From: Pseudomonadota bacterium
Lineage (GTDB): Bacteria; Pseudomonadota; Alphaproteobacteria; Rhizobiales; Hyphomicrobiaceae
Assembly: GCA_021813195.1 (NCBI GenBank)
Contig: JAKALI010000026.1
Span: forward strand, 1-18,190
Direction of reading: 5' to 3'
DNA length: 18,190 bases
How positions within the stretch are numbered: the first letter of the stretch is position 1; each line of letters opens with the position of its first letter. Positions 1 through 8,584 of the stretch are shown here, piece after piece. Below the pieces are notes generated by a model. The model saw nothing but the letters and a program-made list of their open reading frames with translations, had not been told where the DNA came from and searched no databases. The translations under genes and the position numbers were made by a program.

Positions 1-1059
1 GGATAACCGCTCGATGAGCTGGGGGACCTCCGCGCCGAGCGCGCGCAGCGTTTCCGTGACACGCTCACTCGTTCCCAACAGCTCCGAGCGCTCACCCGAC
101 AATTCCTGGATCAGTCCGCGGATGCGCCGCTCATTCTCTTCATATGAGCGTTCAAGTGCGGCGACTTCGTTGTGGACAAGTGCCTCCAGTTCGCCGGCGC
201 GGCCAAGAGCGCGGGAAACCGCATCGTTCATGAACGACACTTGTCGGCGAACGGCCTGACCTAGCGAGGCAATCGACTGTTCTGCCATGCGGTCGGGTTC
301 GGCCAGACGAATGGCGACCTCGGTCATGGTCGAAGATCGCAGTCGTAACTCCTCAGCGCGCCAGGCGAGCAAGGCCAGGAACCACATGATCGCCAGCGGG
401 ACGACGATTGCGGCCATCATCAAAAAGCTTGTCGGCTCGCTGAGCGCGGCTCCCAACGTCATGCCGCCGTCGAGCTTGGTGGAAAAAATATGCCAGCTGA
501 ATGCGAGTGAGATGACACACCACGCGCCCGACGCGTAAGCGGCATAGCGGAATGGCGTGTTCGATGGTTTCTGATCGAGCGCGTAAATCAGCCCGCCGAT
601 GGAGGGAACGTCATCATTAGCCGGTATGGAATTGCGCACGGGGCCAGCGGGACGACGGCGTGCTGCGCGTCGGGCGGGAGCCGAATCGGCGTTCTGCGTG
701 ATCGCGGGCGGGGGAGTGAAGTCGGATCGGGCATCCGCGGGCCCGCGGTCGAGCTCTGCTATGCCATCGGGGGTTGTCCGGGATTTGGTCTTTTTCTCGC
801 CTTTTGCGGCAGCGCCGCTCGGGGTGCCCGACTGGGAGCGGCTTTGCTCGGACGCCGGCTGTTGGGCCGCTGCGGAGAAGGCGTCTCCCGGCAGCGGCGG
901 CGGCGCGGTGCTGGGTAGGACCGGTTCGGCGCTAGCAACCGGGCCGGCGGCTGCGGGATCGGTTGAAGCACTGGCAGAAACGGACAGAGGCGGCGGCAGC
1001 GTGAGCGCGGGCGGTTCGCGCATCGATTTTTTTTCCGATGCCGGATTGTCCTGCGCCAT
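1..1059 (-). CDS. N-terminal part of a giant coiled-coil membrane protein, growth pole ring (GPR)-like
   Basis: The reading frame is open from an ATG at 1059 to the left edge, giving 353 residues with no stop, so the gene is truncated by the window. Residues 1-150 are a low-complexity Pro/Ala/Ser-rich and Arg-rich, presumably cytoplasmic tail. Two hydrophobic segments follow at about 171-192 and 211-233. From about 235 on the chain is charged and heptad-like, with the stretch LEALVHNEVAALERSY at 291-306 and RIRGLIQEL at 312-320. This layout and those stretches match, from memory, the very large Rhizobiales proteins annotated as kinesin-like, apolipoprotein-like or ATPase. The Agrobacterium member, GPR (about 2100 aa), forms a ring at the growing pole and is needed for polar growth and rod shape. 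Family membership is inferred from the visible N-terminus only. A downstream ATG at codon 13 is an alternative start. Confidence 0.75.
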   Translation of the reverse strand, partial: MAQDNPASEKKSMREPPALTLPPPLSVSASASTDPAAAGPVASAEPVLPSTAPPPLPGDAFSAAAQQPASEQSRSQSGTPSGAAAKGEKKTKSRTTPDGIAELDRGPADARSDFTPPPAITQNADSAPARRAARRRPAGPVRNSIPANDDVPSIGGLIYALDQKPSNTPFRYAAYASGAWCVISLAFSWHIFSTKLDGGMTLGAALSEPTSFLMMAAIVVPLAIMWFLALLAWRAEELRLRSSTMTEVAIRLAEPDRMAEQSIASLGQAVRRQVSFMNDAVSRALGRAGELEALVHNEVAALERSYEENERRIRGLIQELSGERSELLGTSERVTETLRALGAEVPQLIERLS

Positions 1060-1437
1060 CGCTGTTCCAGTTCCCCCAAAACGCACGCTGTGCGCCGATT
1101 CCCATGTCCCCTGCTGTCTGGGATAGCCCAAGTCCAGGGCTCTGCTCAAACAGCAAATACCCCCAAGCGGCGATGCAACGCGCCGTTTCGGTGGATTGTT
1201 TTACCACTCATTCGCCCTAGCTGGGAGTTGGGGCCAAATGAAGGTGGGACGAGCACCTACGTTCGACGTTCCGTTCTTGCGCAACCATTGCAGCAAAGTC
1301 TTGAATTGAAAGGTTCCGATTTACGAGGGCTTACATCTCGTTGTGACAAATTGAACGGTGCGGAGGATGCCAGCCCGTGACTGCTTGGGCACACGGGCTT
1401 GCTGCAGAGGCCGGGCGGGCAAGAGAGGACGAGCGCA
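1060..1437. other. 378-bp divergent intergenic region between the GPR-like and HPt genes
   Basis: No convincing gene lies here; short ORFs in it have no recognisable product and run into flanking genes. It should carry the promoters of both divergent genes. I see one weak sigma70-like match for the minus-strand gene (listed separately) and a GANTC site, GATTC at 1097-1101, a methylation target of CcrM in alphaproteobacteria. I could not identify a convincing plus-strand promoter. The HPt gene has a purine-rich ribosome-binding stretch, GAGAGGA, about 9 bases before its ATG. Confidence 0.5.
1121..1149 (-). promoter_or_regulatory. Weak candidate promoter of the GPR-like gene
   Basis: On the minus strand TTGAGC (1149-1144) is followed after 17 bases by CTATCC (1126-1121). 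This is a partial match to the sigma70 consensus, 62 bases before the start codon. The GATTC site at 1097-1101 would lie just downstream of the start of transcription. The match is weak and could be chance. Confidence 0.22.
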
Positions 1438-1854
1438 ATGCAAGCACAGACGGGGTCCAACACAGCCGATGCGGGCAAATTGGTCACGTGGGTCGAGCGG
1501 CGCCGCGAGGCCTTCGCGCCCTGGCCAATCGACTTGGTGCATCTGCGGCGGTTTACGATGGGGGATCGACAACTCGAAAGGGAGGTTCTCGGACTTTTTG
1601 CGTGTGATCTCCCGGCAAACTTCCAGACCCTCACCCAAGCGACCAGCGCCCAGGACTGGCGGCTTGCTGCCCACACAATCAAGGGAACCGCACGAACGGT
1701 CGGCGCATGGCGGCTGGCGCGGGCTGCATACGCGGCGGAGCGCTGCGCCTGGACGGCACAGGATGCGGAGCGGCGCGATGCGGCGTGTGCCGCCGTTGGC
1801 TCGGCTGTTGAGGAGGTGGTGGCCCACATTCGGCGCATCACCTCCGTCGAATGA
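1438..1854 (+). CDS. Stand-alone histidine phosphotransfer (HPt) domain protein
   Basis: This 138-aa protein is a single HPt domain, which relays phosphate between response-regulator receiver domains in multistep phosphorelays. The phospho-acceptor is predicted to be His79 in the motif LAAHTIKGTARTVGA (76-90), the usual AHxLKG pattern of HPt helices. It is preceded by a helix beginning near residue 31 (IDLVHLRRF). No kinase or receiver domain is encoded nearby, so the partners lie elsewhere. The ATG at 1438 was chosen because GAGAGGA precedes it at good spacing; an upstream in-frame start at 1399 would add 13 residues with no better signal. It diverges from the GPR-like gene, and a role in cell-cycle or polarity signalling is only inference from that position. 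Confidence 0.8.
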   Translation: MQAQTGSNTADAGKLVTWVERRREAFAPWPIDLVHLRRFTMGDRQLEREVLGLFACDLPANFQTLTQATSAQDWRLAAHTIKGTARTVGAWRLARAAYAAERCAWTAQDAERRDAACAAVGSAVEEVVAHIRRITSVE

Positions 1855-1945
1855 TGAATCACAGCCAACTTGGCCAGCGCCTGCAGCCCATGAACGCGCT
1901 TCGGGAACGTGTGGGCACGCGATCGACTATCACGAACATGTCAGC

Positions 1946-2414
<469 letters not shown>

Positions 2415-2439
2415 AGCGTCCTCTTCAGTTATGGAATGA

Positions 2440-3534
<1,095 letters not shown>

Positions 3535-3537
3535 CCC

Positions 3538-3561
3538 GCGACGGCCGCGCTGCGCTGTCGC
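3538..3561. terminator. Hairpin between convergent genes, possible bidirectional terminator
   Basis: GCGACGGC (3538-3545) can pair with GCTGTCGC (3554-3561) over 8 bp with one G-U pair and an 8-base loop. It lies in the 49-bp gap between the reductase stop (3534) and the stop of the oppositely oriented acyltransferase (3584). No T tract follows on either strand, so it is not a classical intrinsic terminator. Confidence 0.35.
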
Positions 3562-3583
3562 CAGGGATGCGAATTAACGACTT

Positions 3584-4852
3584 TCAGATCATTCCGATTG
3601 CCAGGAGCGACATCCGCGTGGCCAGCGATCGTTTGATCGTCGTCGGCGCCAGGGCAAGCATCGTTTTGGCGCACGTGCGCATGCCGGCCGATGCCCGTGC
3701 GGTGACAGCGCCCCTCATCGTCGGCGCAAATGTCCAGTTGTGGACTTCGATTGAATCGCTCGCCCAATCGAGTTTGTAGCGATCACCTGGCGCGAGGAGG
3801 TCGAATGTTTCCATCCCCGTCTCACACGCATGCCGGATGCTGTCTTCCATGAGTAGGGCGCCAGCGGCGGCTTTCTCGTATTTGGGGTTGTAGACGATGA
3901 TGTGGACGGCGCGCCGACCTTTGGCAGTCAGCGTCACCTCGATCGCAGCGGTCTCCTCACCCACGCGCACGCGCGCGACGTCGACGTCGCCGCGGCCATT
4001 GCGCTCCTGCGCACACGCGCAAAAGAACGCTTCTGTCCGCGGATCCGACAGCGCTTTGGAGACGAGGCCGCGTTCACTCAGCCACGCGCGTTTGAGCGTA
4101 ATGGCCTCGCGGATCGCCTGACGGGCTTCCTCGCCCGGAGGCAGTCTTTCGAAGGTGACACGGCCCATGTCCTGCAGGCGGCGCAGTTGACGTCGACGAT
4201 TGCGCCGCGCGGAAGCCGAATAGCGCTGCTCCCAAGATGCATAGGACGAGCACCCCTCGAAGCTGAGATGGGGCGCAATCTGTGTCTCGGTGAGTCTCGC
4301 GCCGATTTTCTGCAACAGGGGGGCGATGGCGGCGTCGGCGCGGACCTTTCGCATCGCGATCAGGTCCGCGCGCGTCGTTTGGACGGCATGGAAGAATGCA
4401 GCTTCAATGTCCGCAAGGCCAACAGCGCCAGCATCAACCAGGATGTCGCCGTATTGACTGACCGGTTCGCCCATGAAGGAGAGGCGCGTAATTCCGAACC
4501 GCGACGAGCGTACGAGGGGCAGTACCAAGACGAGACGGCCGTTACGCCGGCCCGTTACGACGGCCAGTTCCATGTTGTGCGTCGGCTTGTGGTCCAGAAA
4601 ATGATGGCACCAGGCGCGAAGCCACCTGTATCGCTGAAAGAGTTGAGCCGAGTGTGCGCAGCGATCAAACAGCTCCGACCAGTCCGCTTCCAGGAGCGCG
4701 AATGCCTCGTGGGTGGTCGTCAGATCAAGATCGAGCGCCGCGGCCGGGGCATGCGCCTCTTTCGAGCACGCATCCGCGCCTCGTGCAGGGGCACGCTCGT
4801 CCCGACGGACAGGCGTTTCATATTGGGACGCCCGGAGGGATACGGCGATCAT
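3584..4852 (-). CDS. GNAT-type acyltransferase with BioF2-like (CelD/FemAB-like) domain
   Basis: This 422-aa protein has the layout of the BioF2-like Acetyltransf_6 family, also called CelD/BcsL family: an N-terminal half with LFQRYRWLRAWCHHF (about 70-84) and a C-terminal GNAT-like half. The C-terminal half includes a basic segment SARRNRRRQLRRLQDMG near the middle and the AIEVTLTAKGRRAVHIIVYNPKYEKAAAGALLMEDSI region, which is the acyl-donor core. It ends with DLLAPGDRYKLDWA, a typical family motif. Members transfer acyl or amino-acyl groups to sugars, polysaccharides or peptidoglycan precursors; the substrate here is unknown. The first 45 residues are poorly conserved-looking and Arg/Ala rich, so a later start is possible; the ATG at 4852 has only a weak ribosome-binding site. 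It follows the lipoprotein gene by 97 bases on the same strand. Confidence 0.8.
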   Translation of the reverse strand: MIAVSLRASQYETPVRRDERAPARGADACSKEAHAPAAALDLDLTTTHEAFALLEADWSELFDRCAHSAQLFQRYRWLRAWCHHFLDHKPTHNMELAVVTGRRNGRLVLVLPLVRSSRFGITRLSFMGEPVSQYGDILVDAGAVGLADIEAAFFHAVQTTRADLIAMRKVRADAAIAPLLQKIGARLTETQIAPHLSFEGCSSYASWEQRYSASARRNRRRQLRRLQDMGRVTFERLPPGEEARQAIREAITLKRAWLSERGLVSKALSDPRTEAFFCACAQERNGRGDVDVARVRVGEETAAIEVTLTAKGRRAVHIIVYNPKYEKAAAGALLMEDSIRHACETGMETFDLLAPGDRYKLDWASDSIEVHNWTFAPTMRGAVTARASAGMRTCAKTMLALAPTTIKRSLATRMSLLAIGMI

Positions 4853-4949
4853 CTCTAATACTCTGGTTCAGGCGCACGATTGATACGCCGAACCCGAGCA
4901 AGGGCCATGCCATGGTTGACGGTGCGCGCCGGTCCGCTGCCAACGATGA

Positions 4950-5510
4950 TCAACCGCCGATGGCGTCGCGCTGCTTGTCCCACCAGTCACCCGAGCCGAA
5001 TTTAGGGCCACTGTCGGGACCAGATCCGCCCCAATTCGAGAACCAGCCGTCATCAGCCGGCTTCGCCACCTGCTTCACTTGGGCGGGAGAATAGTCGCCG
5101 GCCAGATGGCGCGTCAGATTTTCCTTGATCGTCTTGGTCTTTTCCGCCGTGCAGTAGTCGGGTTCAGCTGCGACGGCTTTCGCGACGCCGTTAAAGGCCG
5201 TGTCGTAGACCTTTTCGACACGAGCAAGATCTGCGGGGGCGAGCGTTGCCGATTCGGCTGCTAGAAAATTCGTCCGCATCGCGACCGGATCGAAATTGTA
5301 CCCGCACTTGACGGCGCGCGCGGCGGTTGAGCCGACTTGGAAGGCCCGCGTCGTCGGATCGTTGGTGGGCTGCGGTGCAGCCTCCGCCACTGGGGCACTG
5401 GATGAACCGAACAAGGACCCGGTGGTCAGCCCACTGCCGCTGGAACATCCCCCAGCTAGCAGCGCTGCAGCTGCGATGCAGGCGCTCGCCATTACGCTCA
5501 ATCTGGCCAT
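4950..5510 (-). CDS. Hypothetical lipoprotein
   Basis: This 186-aa protein starts with a lipoprotein signal peptide: hydrophobic residues 9-20 followed by LLAGGC, with Cys22 as the lipidation site. A Ser/Gly/Thr linker (23-50) follows, then a helical region about 55-150 with two cysteines (the Cys in VKCGYNF and the Cys in PDYCTAE) that could pair in the periplasm. The C-terminal 40 residues are rich in Gly, Trp and Asp. I recognise no domain; similar Ser/Gly-rich lipoproteins are common in Hyphomicrobiales. The ATG is well supported by GAGAGG upstream. It is expressed from its own gap, 177 bases after the VWA gene, with a candidate promoter and repeat there. Confidence 0.75.
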   Translation of the reverse strand: MARLSVMASACIAAAALLAGGCSSGSGLTTGSLFGSSSAPVAEAAPQPTNDPTTRAFQVGSTAARAVKCGYNFDPVAMRTNFLAAESATLAPADLARVEKVYDTAFNGVAKAVAAEPDYCTAEKTKTIKENLTRHLAGDYSPAQVKQVAKPADDGWFSNWGGSGPDSGPKFGSGDWWDKQRDAIGG

Positions 5511-5540
5511 CCCGACCTCTCGAATCCCTCAGTCTCTTTA

Positions 5541-5574
5541 TTGCAACATTGCAACTCTCGGCGCGGGACGTCAA
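5541..5574 (-). promoter_or_regulatory. Candidate promoter with tandem TTGCAA palindromes upstream of the lipoprotein gene
   Basis: Two copies of the self-complementary hexamer TTGCAA sit 2 bases apart (5541-5546 and 5549-5554), 31 bases before the lipoprotein start. On the minus strand a good -35, TTGACG (5574-5569), lies just upstream, but no good -10 is found at 16-18 bases; the expected -10 falls inside the repeat. This fits a protein-binding site over a weak promoter, or a chance repeat. Confidence 0.3.
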
Positions 5575-5687
5575 TCCGACGCCTTTGGCCAAGGGACAGC
5601 GCGTCTGCGCTCGCGGCGCCACGACATCTCACAGACGTGCGGCTGGATGGGCATAAGCGCCTCGATAGACGGCCGAAATCAGCACGT

Positions 5688-6863
5688 TCATCGCATTAAT
5701 TCGCGGATGGCTGCATCCAGGCCCTCGAGCGTGAGCGGGAACATACGTCCCTCCATAAGGCGTCGGACGATTTGAATGGACGGCGTCCAGTCCCAGTGTG
5801 CCGCAGGGATGGGGTTGAGCCAGACCGCGTGCGGATAGGTCGTCGTCAACCGCGTAATCCACACATGACCCGCTTCGGGATTCATGTGCTCCACCGAGCC
5901 GCCAACGTGCGTGATCTCGTAGGGGCTCATCGCTGCATCCCCGACCACAATGACTTTGTAGTCGGAGGGATAAGTGTGGAGCACGTCAAGTGTCGGAATC
6001 GTCTCGCTGAAGCGGCGCGCATTATCGCGCCAGACGCGCTCATAGAGGCAGTTGTGGAAATAGAAATATTCGAGGTGCTTGAACTCCGACCGCGCAGCTG
6101 AGAAGAGCTCTTCGACCCCTTTGACGTGCCAGTCCATCGAGCCGCCGACGTCGAAGAACATCAGAACCTTGACGGCGTTGCGTCGCTCGGGCCGCATTTT
6201 GATGTCGAGCAGGCCGCGCTCCGCCGTCCCGCGGATCGTGCCCTCAAGGTCGAATTCCTCCTGAGCGCCTTCGCGAGCAAATCGTCGTAAGCGGCGCAAG
6301 GCGACTTTGATGTTGCGCGTGCCGATTTCGACATCATCGGCGAGATCGCGGAACTCGCGCTTGTCCCATACTTTGATTGCGCGGCGGTGGCGGCTTTCAT
6401 GCTGGCCGATCCGGATGCCCGCAGGATTATAGCCGTAGGCACCAAAGGGTGACGTCCCACCGGTGCCGATCCATTTGTTGCCGCCTTGGTGGCGCCCTTT
6501 CTGTTCCTTGAGACGCTCGCGCAGCGTCTCCATGATTTTCTCCCAGCCGCCCAATTCGTCGATTTTGGCCTTCTCTTCCTCCGTGAGATAGAGCGCAGAG
6601 ACGGCTCTCAGCCAATCTTCGGGGATCTCGGCTTCGATCGCCTCGCTCATCAATTCGAGTCCTTTAAAAACAGAACCGAATACCCGATCGAAGCGGTCGA
6701 AGTGGCGCTCATCTTTGACGAGCGAAAGCCGCGCCAAGTAATAGAAATCTTCGACGCGACCAGAAGCGCAGCCGGCCTCCATTGCTCCCAGGAGCGCAAG
6801 ATACTCTTTGATTGAGACCGGCACCTTGGCGGCGCGCAATTCGGTAAAGAAGCGGGTCAGCAT
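5688..6863 (-). CDS. VWA domain-containing CoxE-like protein
   Basis: This 391-aa protein belongs to the CoxE-like VWA family. The N-terminal half (1-225) is helical and charged, with a Gly-rich stretch HQGGNKWIGTGGTSPFGAYG (125-144). The VWA domain starts at about 230 with VKVLMFFDVGGSMD. The metal-ion-dependent adhesion site reads DVGGS (238-242) where the textbook motif is DxSxS, so the first serine is glycine; I recall this variant in the family. Later VWA strands include YKVIVVGDAAMSPYEI and VWLNPIP. Relatives usually work with a MoxR-type AAA ATPase as metal-insertion or remodelling chaperones, but none is in the window. The ATG at 6863 lies 43 bases after the purQ stop, so it may be read from the purine operon. 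Confidence 0.85.
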   Translation of the reverse strand: MLTRFFTELRAAKVPVSIKEYLALLGAMEAGCASGRVEDFYYLARLSLVKDERHFDRFDRVFGSVFKGLELMSEAIEAEIPEDWLRAVSALYLTEEEKAKIDELGGWEKIMETLRERLKEQKGRHQGGNKWIGTGGTSPFGAYGYNPAGIRIGQHESRHRRAIKVWDKREFRDLADDVEIGTRNIKVALRRLRRFAREGAQEEFDLEGTIRGTAERGLLDIKMRPERRNAVKVLMFFDVGGSMDWHVKGVEELFSAARSEFKHLEYFYFHNCLYERVWRDNARRFSETIPTLDVLHTYPSDYKVIVVGDAAMSPYEITHVGGSVEHMNPEAGHVWITRLTTTYPHAVWLNPIPAAHWDWTPSIQIVRRLMEGRMFPLTLEGLDAAIRELMR

Positions 6864-6906
6864 GCGCGCATGATACGGGCGCGCGCACGGCGCGTGAAGG
6901 CCCCCG

Positions 6907-7608
6907 TCAGGCAGCCTCGGTCAATGAGATGACCGCACTCTCGAAGATGCGCCGGCCATCCGTGCCACCCAGAATGCTTTCATAGATCCGCTCAGGATGG
7001 GGCATCATGCCGAGAATGCGGCCTGTCTCGTCGGTAATGCCGGCGATATTGCGCTGGGCACCATTGGGCGAGGTCTCAGGCGCGACGTGACCTGCAGCAT
7101 CACAGTAGCGAAAGGCGATGCGACCTTCGCCCTCCAGCCGGTCGAGTGTCTCGGTGTCGGCGAAGTAATTGCCCTCAGCGTGGGCGATCGGCACTTTGAT
7201 GATCTCATCTTTGCGATAGCAACGCGTGAAGAACGTATCGGGGTTTTCGACCTTGAGGTGGACGTCGCGGCAGATGAATTTCAAGGACCGGTTGCGCATC
7301 AGCACACCGGGCAGCAGGCCGGACTCACACAAGATTTGAAAGCCGTTGCAGATGCCCAGAACGGGCGTGCCAGCTTTTGCTTTAGCAATCACGTCTTTCA
7401 TGATGGGAGAATGTGCAGCCATGGCCCCGCAGCGCAGGTAATCGCCATAGGAAAAGCCGCCCGGCAGCACGATGAAATCGGATGGCGGGACGCTAGCCTC
7501 ACCGTGCCACACCATGCGCGGCGTGAAGCCGGTGATGCGCTGGATGGCGACCTTGACGTCGCGGTCGCAGTTGGAGCCGGGAAAGACGATGACGGATGCG
7601 CGGATCAT
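6907..7608 (-). CDS. purQ: Phosphoribosylformylglycinamidine synthase subunit PurQ (glutaminase)
   Basis: This 233-aa class I glutamine amidotransferase hydrolyses glutamine and passes ammonia to PurL, which turns FGAR into FGAM in purine synthesis. The nucleophile Cys87 sits in GICNGFQ, and the His204-Glu206 pair in MMPHPE completes the triad; the oxyanion strand reads [15 protein letters not shown] (47-61). Full length and a normal N-terminus ([15 protein letters not shown]) support the start. Its ATG overlaps the TGA of the preceding secreted-protein gene as ATGA, indicating translational coupling. The partners PurS and, elsewhere, PurL are needed for activity. Confidence 0.97.
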   Translation of the reverse strand: MIRASVIVFPGSNCDRDVKVAIQRITGFTPRMVWHGEASVPPSDFIVLPGGFSYGDYLRCGAMAAHSPIMKDVIAKAKAGTPVLGICNGFQILCESGLLPGVLMRNRSLKFICRDVHLKVENPDTFFTRCYRKDEIIKVPIAHAEGNYFADTETLDRLEGEGRIAFRYCDAAGHVAPETSPNGAQRNIAGITDETGRILGMMPHPERIYESILGGTDGRRIFESAVISLTEAA

Positions 7609-8120
7609 GGAGCCACCTTGCAGAATCCTTCTTCCAGGGCTTCAATCTCCTTGCCCACGAAGCTCGTGGCTCGCAAGTCGAGATTGGCGGTTTTCAAAAT
7701 TGCGAGGACGAGCTTTTCCCCGTCAGCCAGCTGATCGAGACTTTTGGGTGCAGGCGCCCACAGCTGGATCTGATCATCCTGCGCAATCGTCAGCGTGCAG
7801 GCGTCACGGCAGGTCTGCACTCCGCCCACGGCGAGCGATCCGACATGTCGCGGGTCGGCCTGGACAATGCGCCACTCACCCGTCTTCGGCCTGGCCGTAT
7901 CATCCTTGAGCCGCATCGAGATCCGCATGGTTCCCGCTGTCGCATTCGCCCCATCCGGCATGACGACAACAGCCTTGGTCTCGCAGGTGATCTCGATGGG
8001 GCGGTTCACTTCCAGACGCAGGCCGTCCCCCGTGGCAACCGCTGCGGTGGGCAGCCAGACGCTCACGACGCCGCTCAGCGCGCGGATCAGTCTCAGGCGG
8101 GGCAGGGCCATGGCCGTCAT
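7605..8120 (-). CDS. Predicted secreted four-cysteine protein inside the purine operon
   Basis: This 171-aa protein has an N-terminal signal sequence: basic residues 8-13 (RLRLIR), a hydrophobic core 14-27 and a likely signal peptidase I site after AVA near residue 29. The mature part appears beta-rich and has four cysteines (46, 104, 108, 167), suggesting two disulfides in the periplasm. It resembles no family I know. The ATG at 8120 overlaps the TGA of the small membrane-protein gene as ATGA, and its own TGA overlaps the purQ ATG in the same way. An ATG at 8111 is the alternative start. Its place between purine genes is odd for an exported protein; it may simply travel with the operon. Confidence 0.8.
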   Translation of the reverse strand: MTAMALPRLRLIRALSGVVSVWLPTAAVATGDGLRLEVNRPIEITCETKAVVVMPDGANATAGTMRISMRLKDDTARPKTGEWRIVQADPRHVGSLAVGGVQTCRDACTLTIAQDDQIQLWAPAPKSLDQLADGEKLVLAILKTANLDLRATSFVGKEIEALEEGFCKVAP

Positions 8121-8266
8121 CCAAACTGCCAAAACACAACGAGTGCGGCAACCAAGAGTGGGAGTACGCCGAAGATGGCGAATTTGAGGGCCAAAAAGCG
8201 AATAACCCTCAGCGCGTCGTCGTTCGCTTTTGATGTCGGCGGTTGCGGTGCGGGTTCGCGCGCCAT
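8117..8266 (-). CDS. Small membrane protein between purS and purQ (FGAM synthase-associated type)
   Basis: This 49-aa protein has a hydrophilic N-terminus (1-20, Pro/Ala/Asp rich) and one transmembrane helix at about 27-47, ending FWQFG. Small membrane proteins at this exact place beside FGAM synthase genes are known in Hyphomicrobiales and carry the name phosphoribosylformylglycinamidine synthase-associated small membrane protein; their function is not established. The ATG at 8266 overlaps the purS stop (TAATG), and its TGA overlaps the next start (ATGA). An earlier in-frame start at 8326 would lie inside purS and adds an unlikely Arg-rich leader. Confidence 0.8.
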   Translation of the reverse strand: MAREPAPQPPTSKANDDALRVIRFLALKFAIFGVLPLLVAALVVFWQFG

Positions 8267-8508
8267 TAGGGTTCGAGGTCGTAGGCGTAGTTCTCGATAA
8301 CTGTGTTGGCGAGGAGCTCGCGACACATTTTTTCGATGGCGTCCTTAGCCTTAACCGGATCGGTCTCCGTCAAGTTCACTTCGATGAGCTTGCCTTGACG
8401 CACGTCGCCCACGCCCGTGATCCCAAGCCCTTTGACGGCGCCCTCAATGGCTTTGCCTTGCGGGTCGAGAACTCCATTTTTTAATGTAATGCGGATGAGC
8501 GCTTTCAT
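8266..8508 (-). CDS. purS: Phosphoribosylformylglycinamidine synthase subunit PurS
   Basis: This 80-aa protein is the small structural subunit that bridges PurQ and PurL in the three-part FGAM synthase. The family signature is plain: NGVLDPQGKAIEGAVKGLG (11-29), GVGDVRQGKLIEVNL (32-46) and the C-terminal CRELLANTVIENYAYDLEP. The length is standard. The ATG at 8508 gives the usual MKALIRITLKNG start; the longer frame back to 8616 overlaps the purC end and is not family-like. It starts 76 bases after the purC stop and is coupled by a 1-base overlap to the following small membrane-protein gene. Confidence 0.96.
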   Translation of the reverse strand: MKALIRITLKNGVLDPQGKAIEGAVKGLGITGVGDVRQGKLIEVNLTETDPVKAKDAIEKMCRELLANTVIENYAYDLEP

Positions 8509-8584
8509 CGATATCCCAGGGGCAGCACGTCGGCGGGACTGGGCGGGCGGGAGCGTGTCCCGCAGCCGCCTCGTTCGCGGCGGA

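Noticed and set aside
599..1126. 175-aa plus-strand ORF
   Set aside because: It is antisense to the GPR-like gene, low in complexity and without any family signature. The minus-strand frame has clear membrane helices and coiled coil.
3902..4858. 318-aa plus-strand ORF
   Set aside because: Antisense to the acyltransferase gene, with no recognisable domain.
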